Assembly: GCF_003479605.1 (NCBI RefSeq)
Contig: NZ_QUHR01000002.1
Coordinates: forward strand, 331,587-395,586
From: Roseburia sp. AF12-17LB
GTDB lineage: Bacteria; Bacillota; Clostridia; Lachnospirales; Lachnospiraceae
Length of the DNA: 64,000 bases
Direction: 5' to 3'
Position numbers and translations under genes: made by a program. Position 1 is the stretch's first letter, and every line of letters begins with the position of its first letter. Under the pieces are notes generated by a model that saw only the letters and a program-made list of their open reading frames with translations, made no database searches and was not told where the DNA came from. Shown piece after piece: positions 27,016-35,947 of this stretch.

Positions 27016-27807
27016 TCACATACACAATGACTGTATATCACGAATCAGATTATCCAGCTGTACATCCATTCCACACTCAAACACTCCTGTATCTGTCTCT
27101 ATGATACATTCTCCTTCAGTCATGGAATGAATGGTAACTAAATCCAAAGTTGCATTCTGTCCCACGCATTCTAACAGCTCCTGTTTATGTTCTTCCAGAT
27201 ATGCTGCCTGTTTCGGACCTGCTTTGATTGTAAATTCTTTCGGTCCGTCAATGGATTCCATTGCCCGTTTTACAAGATAAAGTACAATCTCATCCTTATC
27301 ATGGAACTGCACATGGAAAACATGGGAAACCACATCTGTAATTGTATGTACAAGCTTCGGTTCCAGTTCCCGCATCTGTTCCAGATAAGAATCCTGCAGC
27401 TGCTGTTCCCTTTTTCCAATGCTCTCTAACTTTGCATCATAAACCGCAGCACCTTCCTGCATTCCCTGTTCCAAACCTTCTGCCTGTCCCTGTTCCTGTG
27501 CCTGCTTACGAATTTCGTCTGCTTCCTCCCGGGCTGCTTTTCGGATTTCGTCTGCTTCGGCATTTGCCTGTGCTAAAATTTCTTCTGCTTTTTCCTTTGC
27601 CTCTGCTTCATAATCAATTGTTTCCACCTGCGGTGCAGCAATTCCTTCTACAAATCCACCTGACTCTGCCTGTGGCTGTTCCGGTTCTCTTGTCTTTGCA
27701 AGAGCCCGGGACTGTTCTTCTAAAATACGATACGCCAGCGTATTGGAATTAATCACGCGGCTCTCAGATTCATTCGTGATAAAACGCTGTTTATATAAAT
27801 TAGACAA
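27016..27807 (-). CDS. fliH: Flagellar export regulator FliH
   Basis: A FliH of about 263 residues: an N-terminal MSNLYKQRFITNE start, a Glu/Gln/Ala-rich coiled coil (about 70-140) and a C-terminal globular domain like the ATP-synthase delta/b region (VVSHVFHVQFHDKDEIVLYL). The frame is open to a GTG at 27828, but GGAGGTG lies upstream of the TTG at 27807 and too close to the intervening ATG at 27816. The MSNL-type N-terminus also fits Firmicute FliH, so I use 27807. The start overlaps the fliG 3' end. Confidence 0.9.
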   Translation of the reverse strand: MSNLYKQRFITNESESRVINSNTLAYRILEEQSRALAKTREPEQPQAESGGFVEGIAAPQVETIDYEAEAKEKAEEILAQANAEADEIRKAAREEADEIRKQAQEQGQAEGLEQGMQEGAAVYDAKLESIGKREQQLQDSYLEQMRELEPKLVHTITDVVSHVFHVQFHDKDEIVLYLVKRAMESIDGPKEFTIKAGPKQAAYLEEHKQELLECVGQNATLDLVTIHSMTEGECIIETDTGVFECGMDVQLDNLIRDIQSLCM

Positions 27808-28807
27808 TAATCTCATCACCTCCGCCACGGGAAATTACAATTTCTGCGGAGTCTTCCAGTTTACGAATAATACCAACAATCTTCTGCTGTGCTTCTTCTA
27901 CATCCTTCATTCTTACCGGACCCATGAATTCCATATCTTCACGAATCATGGCAGCAAGACGTTTGGACAGGTTCTTAAAGATAACATTCTGAACCTCTTC
28001 GTTGGCACCCTTCAGTGCAACAGCAAGGTCATTGTTGTCCACATCACGCAGCACACGCTGGATTGCACGGTCGTCCAGCAACAGGATGTCTTCGAACACA
28101 AACATCTTCTTGCGGATTTCGTCTGCAAGTTCCGGCTCTTCGATTTCTAAGGATTCCATAATATGTTTCTCTGTTCCACGGTCTACCGTATTCAAAATAC
28201 CAACGATAGCATCTACACCACCCACAATTGTGTAATCCTGATTGATCAGGGAAGAAAGTTTTCTCTCTAACACACGCTCTACCTCTTTGATTACATCTGG
28301 TGAAGTCCTGTCCATCTTGGCAATACGTTTTGCAACATCTGCCTGTTTCTCCGGTGTCAGGGCTCCTAAAATCATTGCAGACTGTGCCGGTGACAGATAT
28401 GACAAAATCATGGCTATGGTCTGTGGATGCTCGTCCTGAATAAAGTTCAACACCTGACTTGGATCTGTCTTTCGTACAAATTCGAACGGACGAACCTGAA
28501 GGGATGCTGTCAGTTTTGTAATAACCTCCTGTGCCTTGTCGCTGCCTAATGCCTTATCCAGGAGTTCTTTGGCATAGCCAATACCACCTTCTGCAATATA
28601 CTGCTGTGCAAGGCATACCTGATAGAATTCGTTTAATACGCTTTCTTTGGTCTGTGGTGACACACTTCTGGTATTTGCAATCTCCAGTGTCAGTTCTTCT
28701 ATTTCATCTTCTTTTAAATGTTTGAAAATACTGGCCGACTTCTCCGGTCCTAATGCTATCAGCAATATCGCCGCTTTCTGAATGCCATTATATTCTTCTG
28801 TTCCCAT
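27800..28807 (-). CDS. fliG: Flagellar motor switch protein FliG
   Basis: A 335-residue FliG of normal length. It has the N-terminal domain (AAILLIALGPEKSASIFKHL), the middle EHPQTIAMILSYLSP motif, and the C-terminal torque domain with conserved charged residues (LLLDDRAIQRVLRDVD and the following AMIREDMEFMGPVRMKDVEE). It links the MS-ring protein FliF to the C-ring and interacts with MotA. The ATG abuts the fliF stop, with GAGGAG provided by the fliF tail. Confidence 0.96.
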   Translation of the reverse strand: MGTEEYNGIQKAAILLIALGPEKSASIFKHLKEDEIEELTLEIANTRSVSPQTKESVLNEFYQVCLAQQYIAEGGIGYAKELLDKALGSDKAQEVITKLTASLQVRPFEFVRKTDPSQVLNFIQDEHPQTIAMILSYLSPAQSAMILGALTPEKQADVAKRIAKMDRTSPDVIKEVERVLERKLSSLINQDYTIVGGVDAIVGILNTVDRGTEKHIMESLEIEEPELADEIRKKMFVFEDILLLDDRAIQRVLRDVDNNDLAVALKGANEEVQNVIFKNLSKRLAAMIREDMEFMGPVRMKDVEEAQQKIVGIIRKLEDSAEIVISRGGGDEIIV

Positions 28808-30415
28808 TTATTCCCACTCCTCATTCAGCCAGTTACGAAGCAACGACGCAACAGCCTCCGGATTTTCATCTACGAATTTTTCAATCAGGACACGAATCTC
28901 TGACTTCTCATTGTAACCAATATCTTCCAAATCTTCCTGTTCTGCCTGCTTGGTTGTCTCAAGCAACGATTCTACAGAAAGCTCCGGTTCAATTTCAGTT
29001 TCTTTTTCTTTTCTGGTACTGCGGAATACCACATATCCTAACAGTGCAAAAATCAGAACCGCAAGAATAATCTGCAGGTAATCCTGAAAGCCCCTGCCGC
29101 TGCCCTTAGAATATTCAAACATCGGAATATCATAGCTGACAATCGAAATATTAGATGCCGGGATACCGGTTGCATTGGATACCATAGTATAAAGATCCTG
29201 ATCTACCGTTCCCTTTACCCGGTTGTTATTCTGTGTTACAAATTCATCAAAGGTCATATTGTCCAGAGTACCATCTGCTTTTAAGGTATCCTCATTATAA
29301 GTCACATAACGGGCTACCGTTACAGATATGGATGACTGGTCATATTCTATATCTCCTACAGAGCCAATGGTCTGGGTGTTCTTTTCATCCAGTGCACGGT
29401 CAATGGAATCATCTGTAATAGAGCTTTCTGATGTGCTTCCATCCGGAAGTACATAAGTTGTTCCATCTCCATTAGAGTCTGTTCCCGGTGTTCCCGACGT
29501 ACCACCGGTTGAGTCTGACTGATAACGGTCCTCATGGGTAATCAGTCCTTCATCCCTGTCTCCCTGCGCAGAATAATTTGTCTCATTAGTCGTAACCTGA
29601 TCAAAATTCAGCTTTAAATTTAATCCTACATCAATCGTATCATAAAGGTCTGTTCCCTTAATCACATCTGTAACAGCCTTCTTCACCTGTGTTTCTTTCT
29701 TTGTCTGATAACTGAGCTGTGTGCTGGCAGTTCCGATTGCTGTACTCTCTTCTCCACCCGCAAATAAAAGGTTGGAATTAGAGTCAATAATCGTAATATT
29801 ATCCGTGGAAGAATTGCCAATCTCAGTTGCTATATATCTTGCTAAAGATGCCGCCTGGTCTTCGGACATCTCTCCGTTCAGTTCCAGCTTAACGCTGGCA
29901 TAGGACTCCTGATTTCTTGTAACTAAGGTTCCATCATCTTCCGGAATATTTAAGTTAACATCTGCCGACTTAATCAAATCCATATTTTCCAGTTCTTTTG
30001 CAAATTTATCTTCCAAAAAAACCTGATACCGTTTACTCTTATCAGCTTCCGTTGTGCTGATACTGCCGCTTAATGCATCATCAATGGTAAATCCGTTGGT
30101 CGGAATACTGTTTGAACCAAGCAAAATATTTGCATCTGCCTGATTCTTTGCATTTACCGAAAAAGTCATTCCATCAGAAGAAACCTCATAATCTATGCTG
30201 TTTCCATCCAAAAGGTCTTTTACAGACGATGCCTGCGTTGCATCCTCACAGGTTATCAGCTGAACCATCGTAGGTTTCGTCATCACGACAGCCAGTATCA
30301 CCAATGCAAGAATTACTACAGCCGTAATACTGATAAGAAGCGTCTTCTGCTTTGTTGTAAACTTCAGCCACCACTCTTTTATTTTTTCTAATATTGCTTT
30401 CAATCTGTCTGGCAT
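28808..30415 (-). CDS. fliF: Flagellar MS-ring protein FliF
   Basis: A 535-residue FliF with two transmembrane helices (about residues 26-47 and 440-460) flanking a large periplasmic-side domain. The YscJ-type ring-building motif is around YQVFLEDKFAKELENMDLIK (about 125-144). The C-terminal cytoplasmic tail (VRVLIEKFVDENPEAVASLLRNWL-like, about 505-530) is the FliG-binding segment. It is the first structure assembled in the basal body. Confidence 0.96.
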   Translation of the reverse strand: MPDRLKAILEKIKEWWLKFTTKQKTLLISITAVVILALVILAVVMTKPTMVQLITCEDATQASSVKDLLDGNSIDYEVSSDGMTFSVNAKNQADANILLGSNSIPTNGFTIDDALSGSISTTEADKSKRYQVFLEDKFAKELENMDLIKSADVNLNIPEDDGTLVTRNQESYASVKLELNGEMSEDQAASLARYIATEIGNSSTDNITIIDSNSNLLFAGGEESTAIGTASTQLSYQTKKETQVKKAVTDVIKGTDLYDTIDVGLNLKLNFDQVTTNETNYSAQGDRDEGLITHEDRYQSDSTGGTSGTPGTDSNGDGTTYVLPDGSTSESSITDDSIDRALDEKNTQTIGSVGDIEYDQSSISVTVARYVTYNEDTLKADGTLDNMTFDEFVTQNNNRVKGTVDQDLYTMVSNATGIPASNISIVSYDIPMFEYSKGSGRGFQDYLQIILAVLIFALLGYVVFRSTRKEKETEIEPELSVESLLETTKQAEQEDLEDIGYNEKSEIRVLIEKFVDENPEAVASLLRNWLNEEWE

Positions 30416-30436
30416 AATCTACTCATCCTACCTATA

Positions 30437-30748
30437 CTAAATCTGCATGTTCATAATTTCTTTATAAGCATCTATTACTTTATCCCTTACTGCAACTGTA
30501 TACGATAATGCAATGTTTGCCTTTTCCTGCGCCACAAGCAATTCATGGGTATTGGTTGATTCTCCCAATGCAAATTTAATTTCCTCTTCCTCTGCATTGT
30601 TCTGATAATTATTTGTTTCCTTCACCATGTTCATTGCCGTTGCAAGAATATTATCAAAGCTTTCCGCACTGTTTGACTGCTGTGTTGCAGCTGCATTCTG
30701 TGTATTAAAAACATCTGACGAAACTCCTGTTAATACATTAACATTCAT
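30437..30748 (-). CDS. fliE: Flagellar hook-basal body protein FliE
   Basis: A 103-residue FliE with the C-terminal conserved segment ALGESTNTHELLVAQEKANI and KVIDAYKEIMNMQI. It connects the MS-ring to the rod. The order flgB-flgC-fliE-fliF is standard. Confidence 0.93.
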   Translation of the reverse strand: MNVNVLTGVSSDVFNTQNAAATQQSNSAESFDNILATAMNMVKETNNYQNNAEEEEIKFALGESTNTHELLVAQEKANIALSYTVAVRDKVIDAYKEIMNMQI

Positions 30749-30775
30749 CGTTTATCTCACCTTTCCAAATATCTT

Positions 30776-31219
30776 TTATAATTTACCAATCTGTAATCCT
30801 GCCTGTGCAATCTGTTTGCTTGCATCAAAAGCTGTTACGTTCGCCTCATATGCTCTGCTGGCATCAATAAGATTCGTCATTTCTGTTACTATATTCACAT
30901 TCGGATATGACACATAACCATTTTCATCCGCATCTGGATTGGATGGGTCATATTCCATAGTAAAATCAGTAGAATAATCTTCTGTCACTGAAGAAACCTT
31001 TACTCCGTTTCCCACATAGCCTTCCCGGGAATCAGAAAGCACTTTGCTGAACGGAGTTACACCTTTTTCCGAAAAAGTTACAATTTTTCTGCGGTATGGT
31101 GTTCCATTCTCTGTACTGGTTGTATTTACATTTGCTACGTTCTCAGAAATGGTATCCATACGAAAACGCTGCGCCGTCATACCGGACGCACTGATATCAA
31201 ACGACTGAAATAATGCCAT
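30776..31219 (-). CDS. flgC: Flagellar rod protein FlgC
   Basis: A 147-residue proximal-rod protein: N-terminal FQSFDISASGMTAQRFRMD, the ENVANVNTT motif, and the C-terminal VTEMTNLIDASRAYEANVTA helix. It follows flgB by 22 bases. Confidence 0.95.
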   Translation of the reverse strand: MALFQSFDISASGMTAQRFRMDTISENVANVNTTSTENGTPYRRKIVTFSEKGVTPFSKVLSDSREGYVGNGVKVSSVTEDYSTDFTMEYDPSNPDADENGYVSYPNVNIVTEMTNLIDASRAYEANVTAFDASKQIAQAGLQIGKL

Positions 31220-31241
31220 TCTTTATTCCTCCCACACAATT

Positions 31242-31631
31242 TTATTTAATAACGGTTTTATACCGTGATATTTCCTGACTGATACTGTTGGTCAATCCCA
31301 GATAACGGATTGTTTCTGAGGCAAGCTCTACATTCTCCTGCTCCGGGTCAACATTGTTGCCGTCCAGACGGTAAGAATAAGAGGCATTGTCGATATATGT
31401 CTTTGCATTCAGATGGTCCATATGGATATTTGCCACCTTGTCATCCAGTGAAACATATTTGCTTTTGCCCAGTTCGGATTCCAATGTACTTTCAAAATCC
31501 AAATCCCGGCGTTTATATCCAGGTGTATCAGCATTTGCAATATTATTTGATATTAACTGTTCTCTTTCCCAGCTCGCACTTGCGGCCTTATTCAGCACAT
31601 TCATATAGTCAAACGCATTTGAACTTATCAT
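31242..31631 (-). CDS. flgB: Flagellar rod protein FlgB
   Basis: A 129-residue rod protein with the ISNNIANADTPGYKRRDLDF signature (about residues 26-45). It is the first gene of the roughly 31-kb fla/che operon, with GGAGG seven bases before its ATG and a sigma-A-type promoter just upstream. Confidence 0.95.
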   Translation of the reverse strand: MISSNAFDYMNVLNKAASASWEREQLISNNIANADTPGYKRRDLDFESTLESELGKSKYVSLDDKVANIHMDHLNAKTYIDNASYSYRLDGNNVDPEQENVELASETIRYLGLTNSISQEISRYKTVIK

Positions 31632-31675
31632 ACTGCACCTCCATAGTTATCCATATTGTTATCGCATCATATTTT

Positions 31676-31703
31676 ATTATAAATAATCTTGTAAAAAACA
31701 CAA
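31676..31703 (-). promoter_or_regulatory. Probable sigma-A promoter of the fla/che operon
   Basis: On the minus strand TTGTGT (31698-31703) lies 16 bases from a perfect TATAAT (31676-31681), about 45 bases before the flgB start. The -35 is weak and overlaps a small inverted repeat (CTTGT/ACAAG). This is the only promoter-like sequence I see between the codY terminator and flgB. Confidence 0.6.
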
Positions 31704-31762
31704 GTATTTTTTTCTTATTTTTACATTATCTAGTGTTTTTTTCCAATTGGCCACACAATATA

Positions 31763-31800
31763 AAAGGGATTTACAGCTTTTTCCCACTATAAATCCCTTT
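31763..31800 (-). terminator. Intrinsic terminator after codY
   Basis: AAAGGGATTTA and its perfect complement form an 11-base-pair stem with a 16-base loop. It starts 57 bases after the codY stop and is followed on the minus strand by TTATATT, a moderate U-rich tail. It separates codY from the fla/che operon, though some read-through is possible. Confidence 0.75.
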
Positions 31801-31857
31801 ATCCGATGCACCATCCGTGTGCTCTTCTTTATATCCTGTTTGTTTATATTTCTATGG

Positions 31858-32631
31858 TTAATCTGCCTTTCGTATTCTGGCAAGTTCATCAAACACCACA
31901 TCATTTACAACTTTGATATAAGTTCCCTTCATTCCGGAAGAACGGGATTCGATGACTCCTGCACTTTCGAACTTACGCAATGCATTTACAATAACGGAAC
32001 GTGTAATTCCTACACGATCTGCAATCTTGCTGGCTACAAGAATACCTTCTGTTCCGTTTAACTCATCAAAAATATGAGTAATTGCCTCTAACTCTGAAAA
32101 AGAAAGTGTGCTGATTGCTGAACGCACAATCTGTACTTTTCTGGTCTCTTCCGCATTTTCCTCATTCACAGAACGCATCATTTCCAGTCCGACAACTGTT
32201 GTTCCATATTCACTGAGAATAATATCATCAATGTCATACTGGTTATCATAACGATATACAAACAATGTTCCTAACCGCTCACCAGCAATATCAATCGGTG
32301 TAATAATTGCAGAATATTTCTTAATATCTGATTCAAATCCTAATGTTTCCAGATTGACGTTTTCCTTTGTGGAAAGAATTCCAAGCAGTCTTTCATTCAG
32401 CATAGAATCAATAAACCCGCCTACTTCATCAACAATCAGTTCATGAATCTCATCAATTCCACGGCACTGGCTGCTTCCGAGTACCTTTCCTTTTTTACTG
32501 ATAACAAGGATATTGGAATCCAATATCTCTGTCAAAACCTCACAGATATCATTGAACACAACCTTTGACGAATTATTATTGTGCAAAAGCTTATTTATTT
32601 TTCTTGTTTTATCCAACAGCTGAACGCTCAT
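31858..32631 (-). CDS. codY: Global GTP- and BCAA-responsive repressor CodY
   Basis: A CodY of about 257 residues beginning MSVQLLDKTRKINKLL, with an N-terminal GAF domain that senses branched-chain amino acids and a C-terminal winged helix-turn-helix (SKIADRVGITRSVIVNALRK, about 200-220). Five more in-frame codons exist upstream, but GGAGG eight bases before the ATG at 32631 and the family N-terminus fix the start. CodY couples nutrient state to motility, sporulation and metabolism. Its position between topA and flgB matches the B. subtilis order without the intervening xerC and hslVU genes. Confidence 0.95.
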   Translation of the reverse strand: MSVQLLDKTRKINKLLHNNNSSKVVFNDICEVLTEILDSNILVISKKGKVLGSSQCRGIDEIHELIVDEVGGFIDSMLNERLLGILSTKENVNLETLGFESDIKKYSAIITPIDIAGERLGTLFVYRYDNQYDIDDIILSEYGTTVVGLEMMRSVNEENAEETRKVQIVRSAISTLSFSELEAITHIFDELNGTEGILVASKIADRVGITRSVIVNALRKFESAGVIESRSSGMKGTYIKVVNDVVFDELARIRKAD

Positions 32632-32676
32632 ACTTATATCCTCCACGCTATATTCAGAATAACTAGACTGTTTAAT

Positions 32677-32705
32677 ATTTTATCATGTTTATTCTGATAA
32701 TTCAA
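32677..32705 (-). promoter_or_regulatory. codY promoter with possible CodY box
   Basis: TTGAAT (32700-32705) is 17 bases from TAAAAT (32677-32682), which also has a TGA extended -10. A 15-base segment at 32688-32702 matches the CodY consensus (AATTTTCWGAAAATT) at 11 positions and lies in the spacer, suggesting possible autoregulation. Confidence 0.6.
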
Positions 32706-32722
32706 GAATTTGAATTGTACTT

Positions 32723-34813
32723 TTAATTCTTTTCATCCTTTTTTGGTTTTTCCTCTGAAAAGCCACACTGCTCATTGGCACAGGCAAGCTTATTGCCCTT
32801 TTCTACCATATAACTTCCGCACTTCGGACATTTCTCAGATGACGGCTTTGCCCATGACATGAAATCACATTCCGGATTATTCTCACATCCGTAATATCTT
32901 CTGCCTTTCTTGGTTTTACGTAGTACAATATCTTTGCCGCATTTCGGGCAGGCAACACCAATCTTCTCAAAATACGGTTTGGTATTACGGCACTCCGGGA
33001 ATCCAGGACACGCCAAGAATTTACCATGCGGACCGTATTTGATTACCATATTTCTGCCGCACTCTTCACAAATTACATCGGTCACTTCATCCGCTATCTG
33101 CACTTTTTCCAGATCTTTTTCTGCCTGCTTTACTGCCGCATCCAAATCCGGATAGAAATTGCTTACTACAGTCTTCCAGTTTACGGTTCCTTCTTCCACG
33201 CTATCCAGCAGCGACTCCATATTAGCGGTAAAATGTTCGTCCACGATACTGGAAAATGCTTCTGTCATAATGGAATTTACTGCTTCACCAAGCTCGGTAA
33301 CATAAAGGTTTTTATTTTCCTTAATCACATATCTTCTGGCAAGAATGGTGGTTATGGTCGGAGAATAGGTACTTGGTCTTCCAATTCCACGTTCCTCCAA
33401 TGCCTTTACCAAAGATGCCTCGGTATAATGAGCAGGCGGCTGTGTAAAATGCTGTTTTTCATCCCATGCATCAAAACTTAATTCTGTATCCTTATCAATG
33501 GACTTAAGCATTACATTCTGTGTGCCCTTTTCTTCATCTTCATTGGTGTATACAGACATAAATCCTTCAAATACAAGCTTGGATGCTGCTACGGTAAAAC
33601 AGTATTTTCCAGCACCGATTTTTACGGATGTTGTCTCATATTTTGCATCACTCATACGGCTTGCGGTAAAACGGTTCCATATTAACTGGTACAGGCGGAA
33701 CTGGTCTCTGGATAAAGATTCCTTTACCATTACCGGTGTTCTTGTAATATCAGACGGACGGATTGCTTCATGGGCATCCTGAATCTTGTTACTGCTCTTC
33801 TTTTCCTGTACATGGGAAGAAACATAATTCTCGCCATACTGCGCTGCGATAAAGCTGCGTGCCATAGCATCTGCTTCTTCTGAAATACGGACAGAATCTG
33901 TTCTCAGGTAAGTAATCAGACCAACCGTTCCGATTCCCTTTACATCCACACCTTCGTATAACTGCTGTGCTAAACGCATGGTTTTCTGTGTGGAGAAATT
34001 CAATACCTTGGATGCTTCCTGCTGTAAGGTACTGGTGATAAACGGCTGTGGAGCCTTTTTATTACGTTCCCCTTTTTTCACATCTGTTACGGTAAATTTT
34101 TCTTTTTCAAGCTCTGCCATAATAGCATCTGCCTGTTCTCTTGAGGTGATATTCATTTTTTCTTTTGCTGTTCCGTAAAACTTTGCAGTTAACGGTTTCT
34201 TCTCACCTTTTACTTTCAGGCTTGCATCTAAGGTCCAGTATTCTTCCGGTATAAATGCATTTATTTCACTTTCACGGTCGCAGATCAAACGCAATGCCAC
34301 AGACTGTACACGTCCTGCACTTAAGCCTCTTTTTACCTTTGCCCATAATAACGGGCTAATCCGGTAACCCACCATACGGTCTAACATACGGCGCGCCTGC
34401 TGGGCATTCACTAAATCCATATCGATGTCTCTCGGTTTTTTTAAAGAAGTTTTTACTGCATTCTTGGTAATCTCATTGAAACTGATCCGGTAAACCTTTT
34501 TATCAGAATTTGCCAGATTCAGTGCCTGATATAAATGCCAGGAAATTGCTTCTCCCTCACGGTCAGGGTCTGTTGCAAGATAAATGACATCTGCTTTTTT
34601 CACTTCTTTTCTTAATTTTGCAAGTACATCACCTTTTCCCCGGATGGTAATATACTTTGGTTCAAATCCGTGTTCTGCATCAAATCCTAAGGTACTCTTC
34701 GGTAAATCACGCACATGTCCATTGGATGCATCCACTTCATAATTCTTCCCCAGAAACTTTTTAATTGTTTTAACTTTTGCCGGTGACTCAACAATAACAA
34801 GATATTTAGCCAT
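32723..34813 (-). CDS. topA: DNA topoisomerase I
   Basis: A 696-residue type IA topoisomerase: N-terminal TOPRIM domain (YLVIVESPAKVKTI, and the acidic triad in LATDPDREGEAISWH), the active-site Tyr in GLITYLRTDSVRIS (about residue 300), the GLSAGRVQSVALRLI motif, and three C-terminal four-Cys zinc motifs (starting CEECGRNM, CPKCGKDI and CPKCGSYM). It relaxes negative supercoils. It follows dprA by 34 bases, the dprA-topA pairing common in Firmicutes. Confidence 0.97.
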   Translation of the reverse strand: MAKYLVIVESPAKVKTIKKFLGKNYEVDASNGHVRDLPKSTLGFDAEHGFEPKYITIRGKGDVLAKLRKEVKKADVIYLATDPDREGEAISWHLYQALNLANSDKKVYRISFNEITKNAVKTSLKKPRDIDMDLVNAQQARRMLDRMVGYRISPLLWAKVKRGLSAGRVQSVALRLICDRESEINAFIPEEYWTLDASLKVKGEKKPLTAKFYGTAKEKMNITSREQADAIMAELEKEKFTVTDVKKGERNKKAPQPFITSTLQQEASKVLNFSTQKTMRLAQQLYEGVDVKGIGTVGLITYLRTDSVRISEEADAMARSFIAAQYGENYVSSHVQEKKSSNKIQDAHEAIRPSDITRTPVMVKESLSRDQFRLYQLIWNRFTASRMSDAKYETTSVKIGAGKYCFTVAASKLVFEGFMSVYTNEDEEKGTQNVMLKSIDKDTELSFDAWDEKQHFTQPPAHYTEASLVKALEERGIGRPSTYSPTITTILARRYVIKENKNLYVTELGEAVNSIMTEAFSSIVDEHFTANMESLLDSVEEGTVNWKTVVSNFYPDLDAAVKQAEKDLEKVQIADEVTDVICEECGRNMVIKYGPHGKFLACPGFPECRNTKPYFEKIGVACPKCGKDIVLRKTKKGRRYYGCENNPECDFMSWAKPSSEKCPKCGSYMVEKGNKLACANEQCGFSEEKPKKDEKN

Positions 34814-34847
34814 AACCCTGCTCCTTTATTTTGTTCTCTCTATGCGG

Positions 34848-35942
34848 TTATTCATGTATTTTTATATAATAATTCTTATATACTTCTTTGATAAAACCTG
34901 CATTTTCCAGCGTCAGCAGTATCTCACACATCCGGTCTACCGGAAGCTTTGTTTCTTCCAAAATCTGCTGGGCACTTTTCGGTTGCAAATCGAGAACACT
35001 ATACACCACCCCTTCATCTTTTTCAAGTACCTTTTTTGAAAAAGCATTGGAAACTACTATATTGGCAAGATCAATTTCAAGATCCTTAAACCATTCCTCC
35101 GGAGACACTATGATGCCAGCCCCCTGCCGTATCAGGCGGTTACAGCCTCCACTTAACACATCTCCAACACGCCCCGGAAGTGCATAAATATCTTTTCCCT
35201 GCTCTAAGGCAAAGTCTGCCGTAATCAATGAACCGCTCCGCTCCTTTGCTTCTATTACAACTACCACATCTGAAAGCCCGCTGATTAACCGGTTCCGTTG
35301 CGGGAACAACTTTCCCAAAGGTTTTGTCTGCGGCATATATTCAGATAGAATTCCGCCTTTTTGTGTCATAGTCTGATAAAGACTCTGATTCTGTCTGGGA
35401 TAACAGTAATCTGCCCCGCATCCCATAACAGCATAAGTTTCTCCCTCTGCCGCCATGGCACCACTGTGGGCTGCTCCATCAATTCCTGCAGCCAGTCCAC
35501 TGATTATAATGCAGCCTGCTTTTACTGCCAGTTCCGCCAGATGTTTTGCATAGTAACGACCGTATTCACTGCATCTTCTTGCTCCCACAATAGCAATACT
35601 TTTCTTATCTTCCGGTGGCAGACTGCCCTTATAAAAAATTCCATAAGGTGGCTTATTGATATATAAAAGACGTTTCGGATAGTTTTCATCCTCTCTTGTT
35701 ACAAGATACAGTCCGCTTCTTTTTAAATTCTCCCATGCTTCTTCTAAGTTCCATGCTTTTTTATAGGTAAGAACAGACTTCACATCTGCTTCGGTAATGC
35801 CCGGAATCTGCATGAATTCCTTTTCTGACATGTCATATAAGACTCCTGCACTTCCGGCAAAACGAAACAGTTTTTCCACTTTTCCGGTTCCAATGTTTTC
35901 TGCCATCTGTGCCATACACGCCAGCCAGTATTTATATTTCAT
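34848..35942 (-). CDS. dprA: DNA-processing protein DprA
   Basis: A 364-residue DprA: an N-terminal SAM-like region, the Rossmann-like core with GARRCSEYGRYYAKHLA, IISGLAAGIDGAAHSGA, and FPQRNRLISGLSDVVVVIEA, and a C-terminal winged-helix-like domain (about 290-360). It loads RecA on incoming single-stranded DNA in transformation. It is in line with comM upstream (five-base gap), giving a small DNA-uptake gene pair. Confidence 0.95.
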   Translation of the reverse strand: MKYKYWLACMAQMAENIGTGKVEKLFRFAGSAGVLYDMSEKEFMQIPGITEADVKSVLTYKKAWNLEEAWENLKRSGLYLVTREDENYPKRLLYINKPPYGIFYKGSLPPEDKKSIAIVGARRCSEYGRYYAKHLAELAVKAGCIIISGLAAGIDGAAHSGAMAAEGETYAVMGCGADYCYPRQNQSLYQTMTQKGGILSEYMPQTKPLGKLFPQRNRLISGLSDVVVVIEAKERSGSLITADFALEQGKDIYALPGRVGDVLSGGCNRLIRQGAGIIVSPEEWFKDLEIDLANIVVSNAFSKKVLEKDEGVVYSVLDLQPKSAQQILEETKLPVDRMCEILLTLENAGFIKEVYKNYYIKIHE

Positions 35943-35947
35943 TCCAT

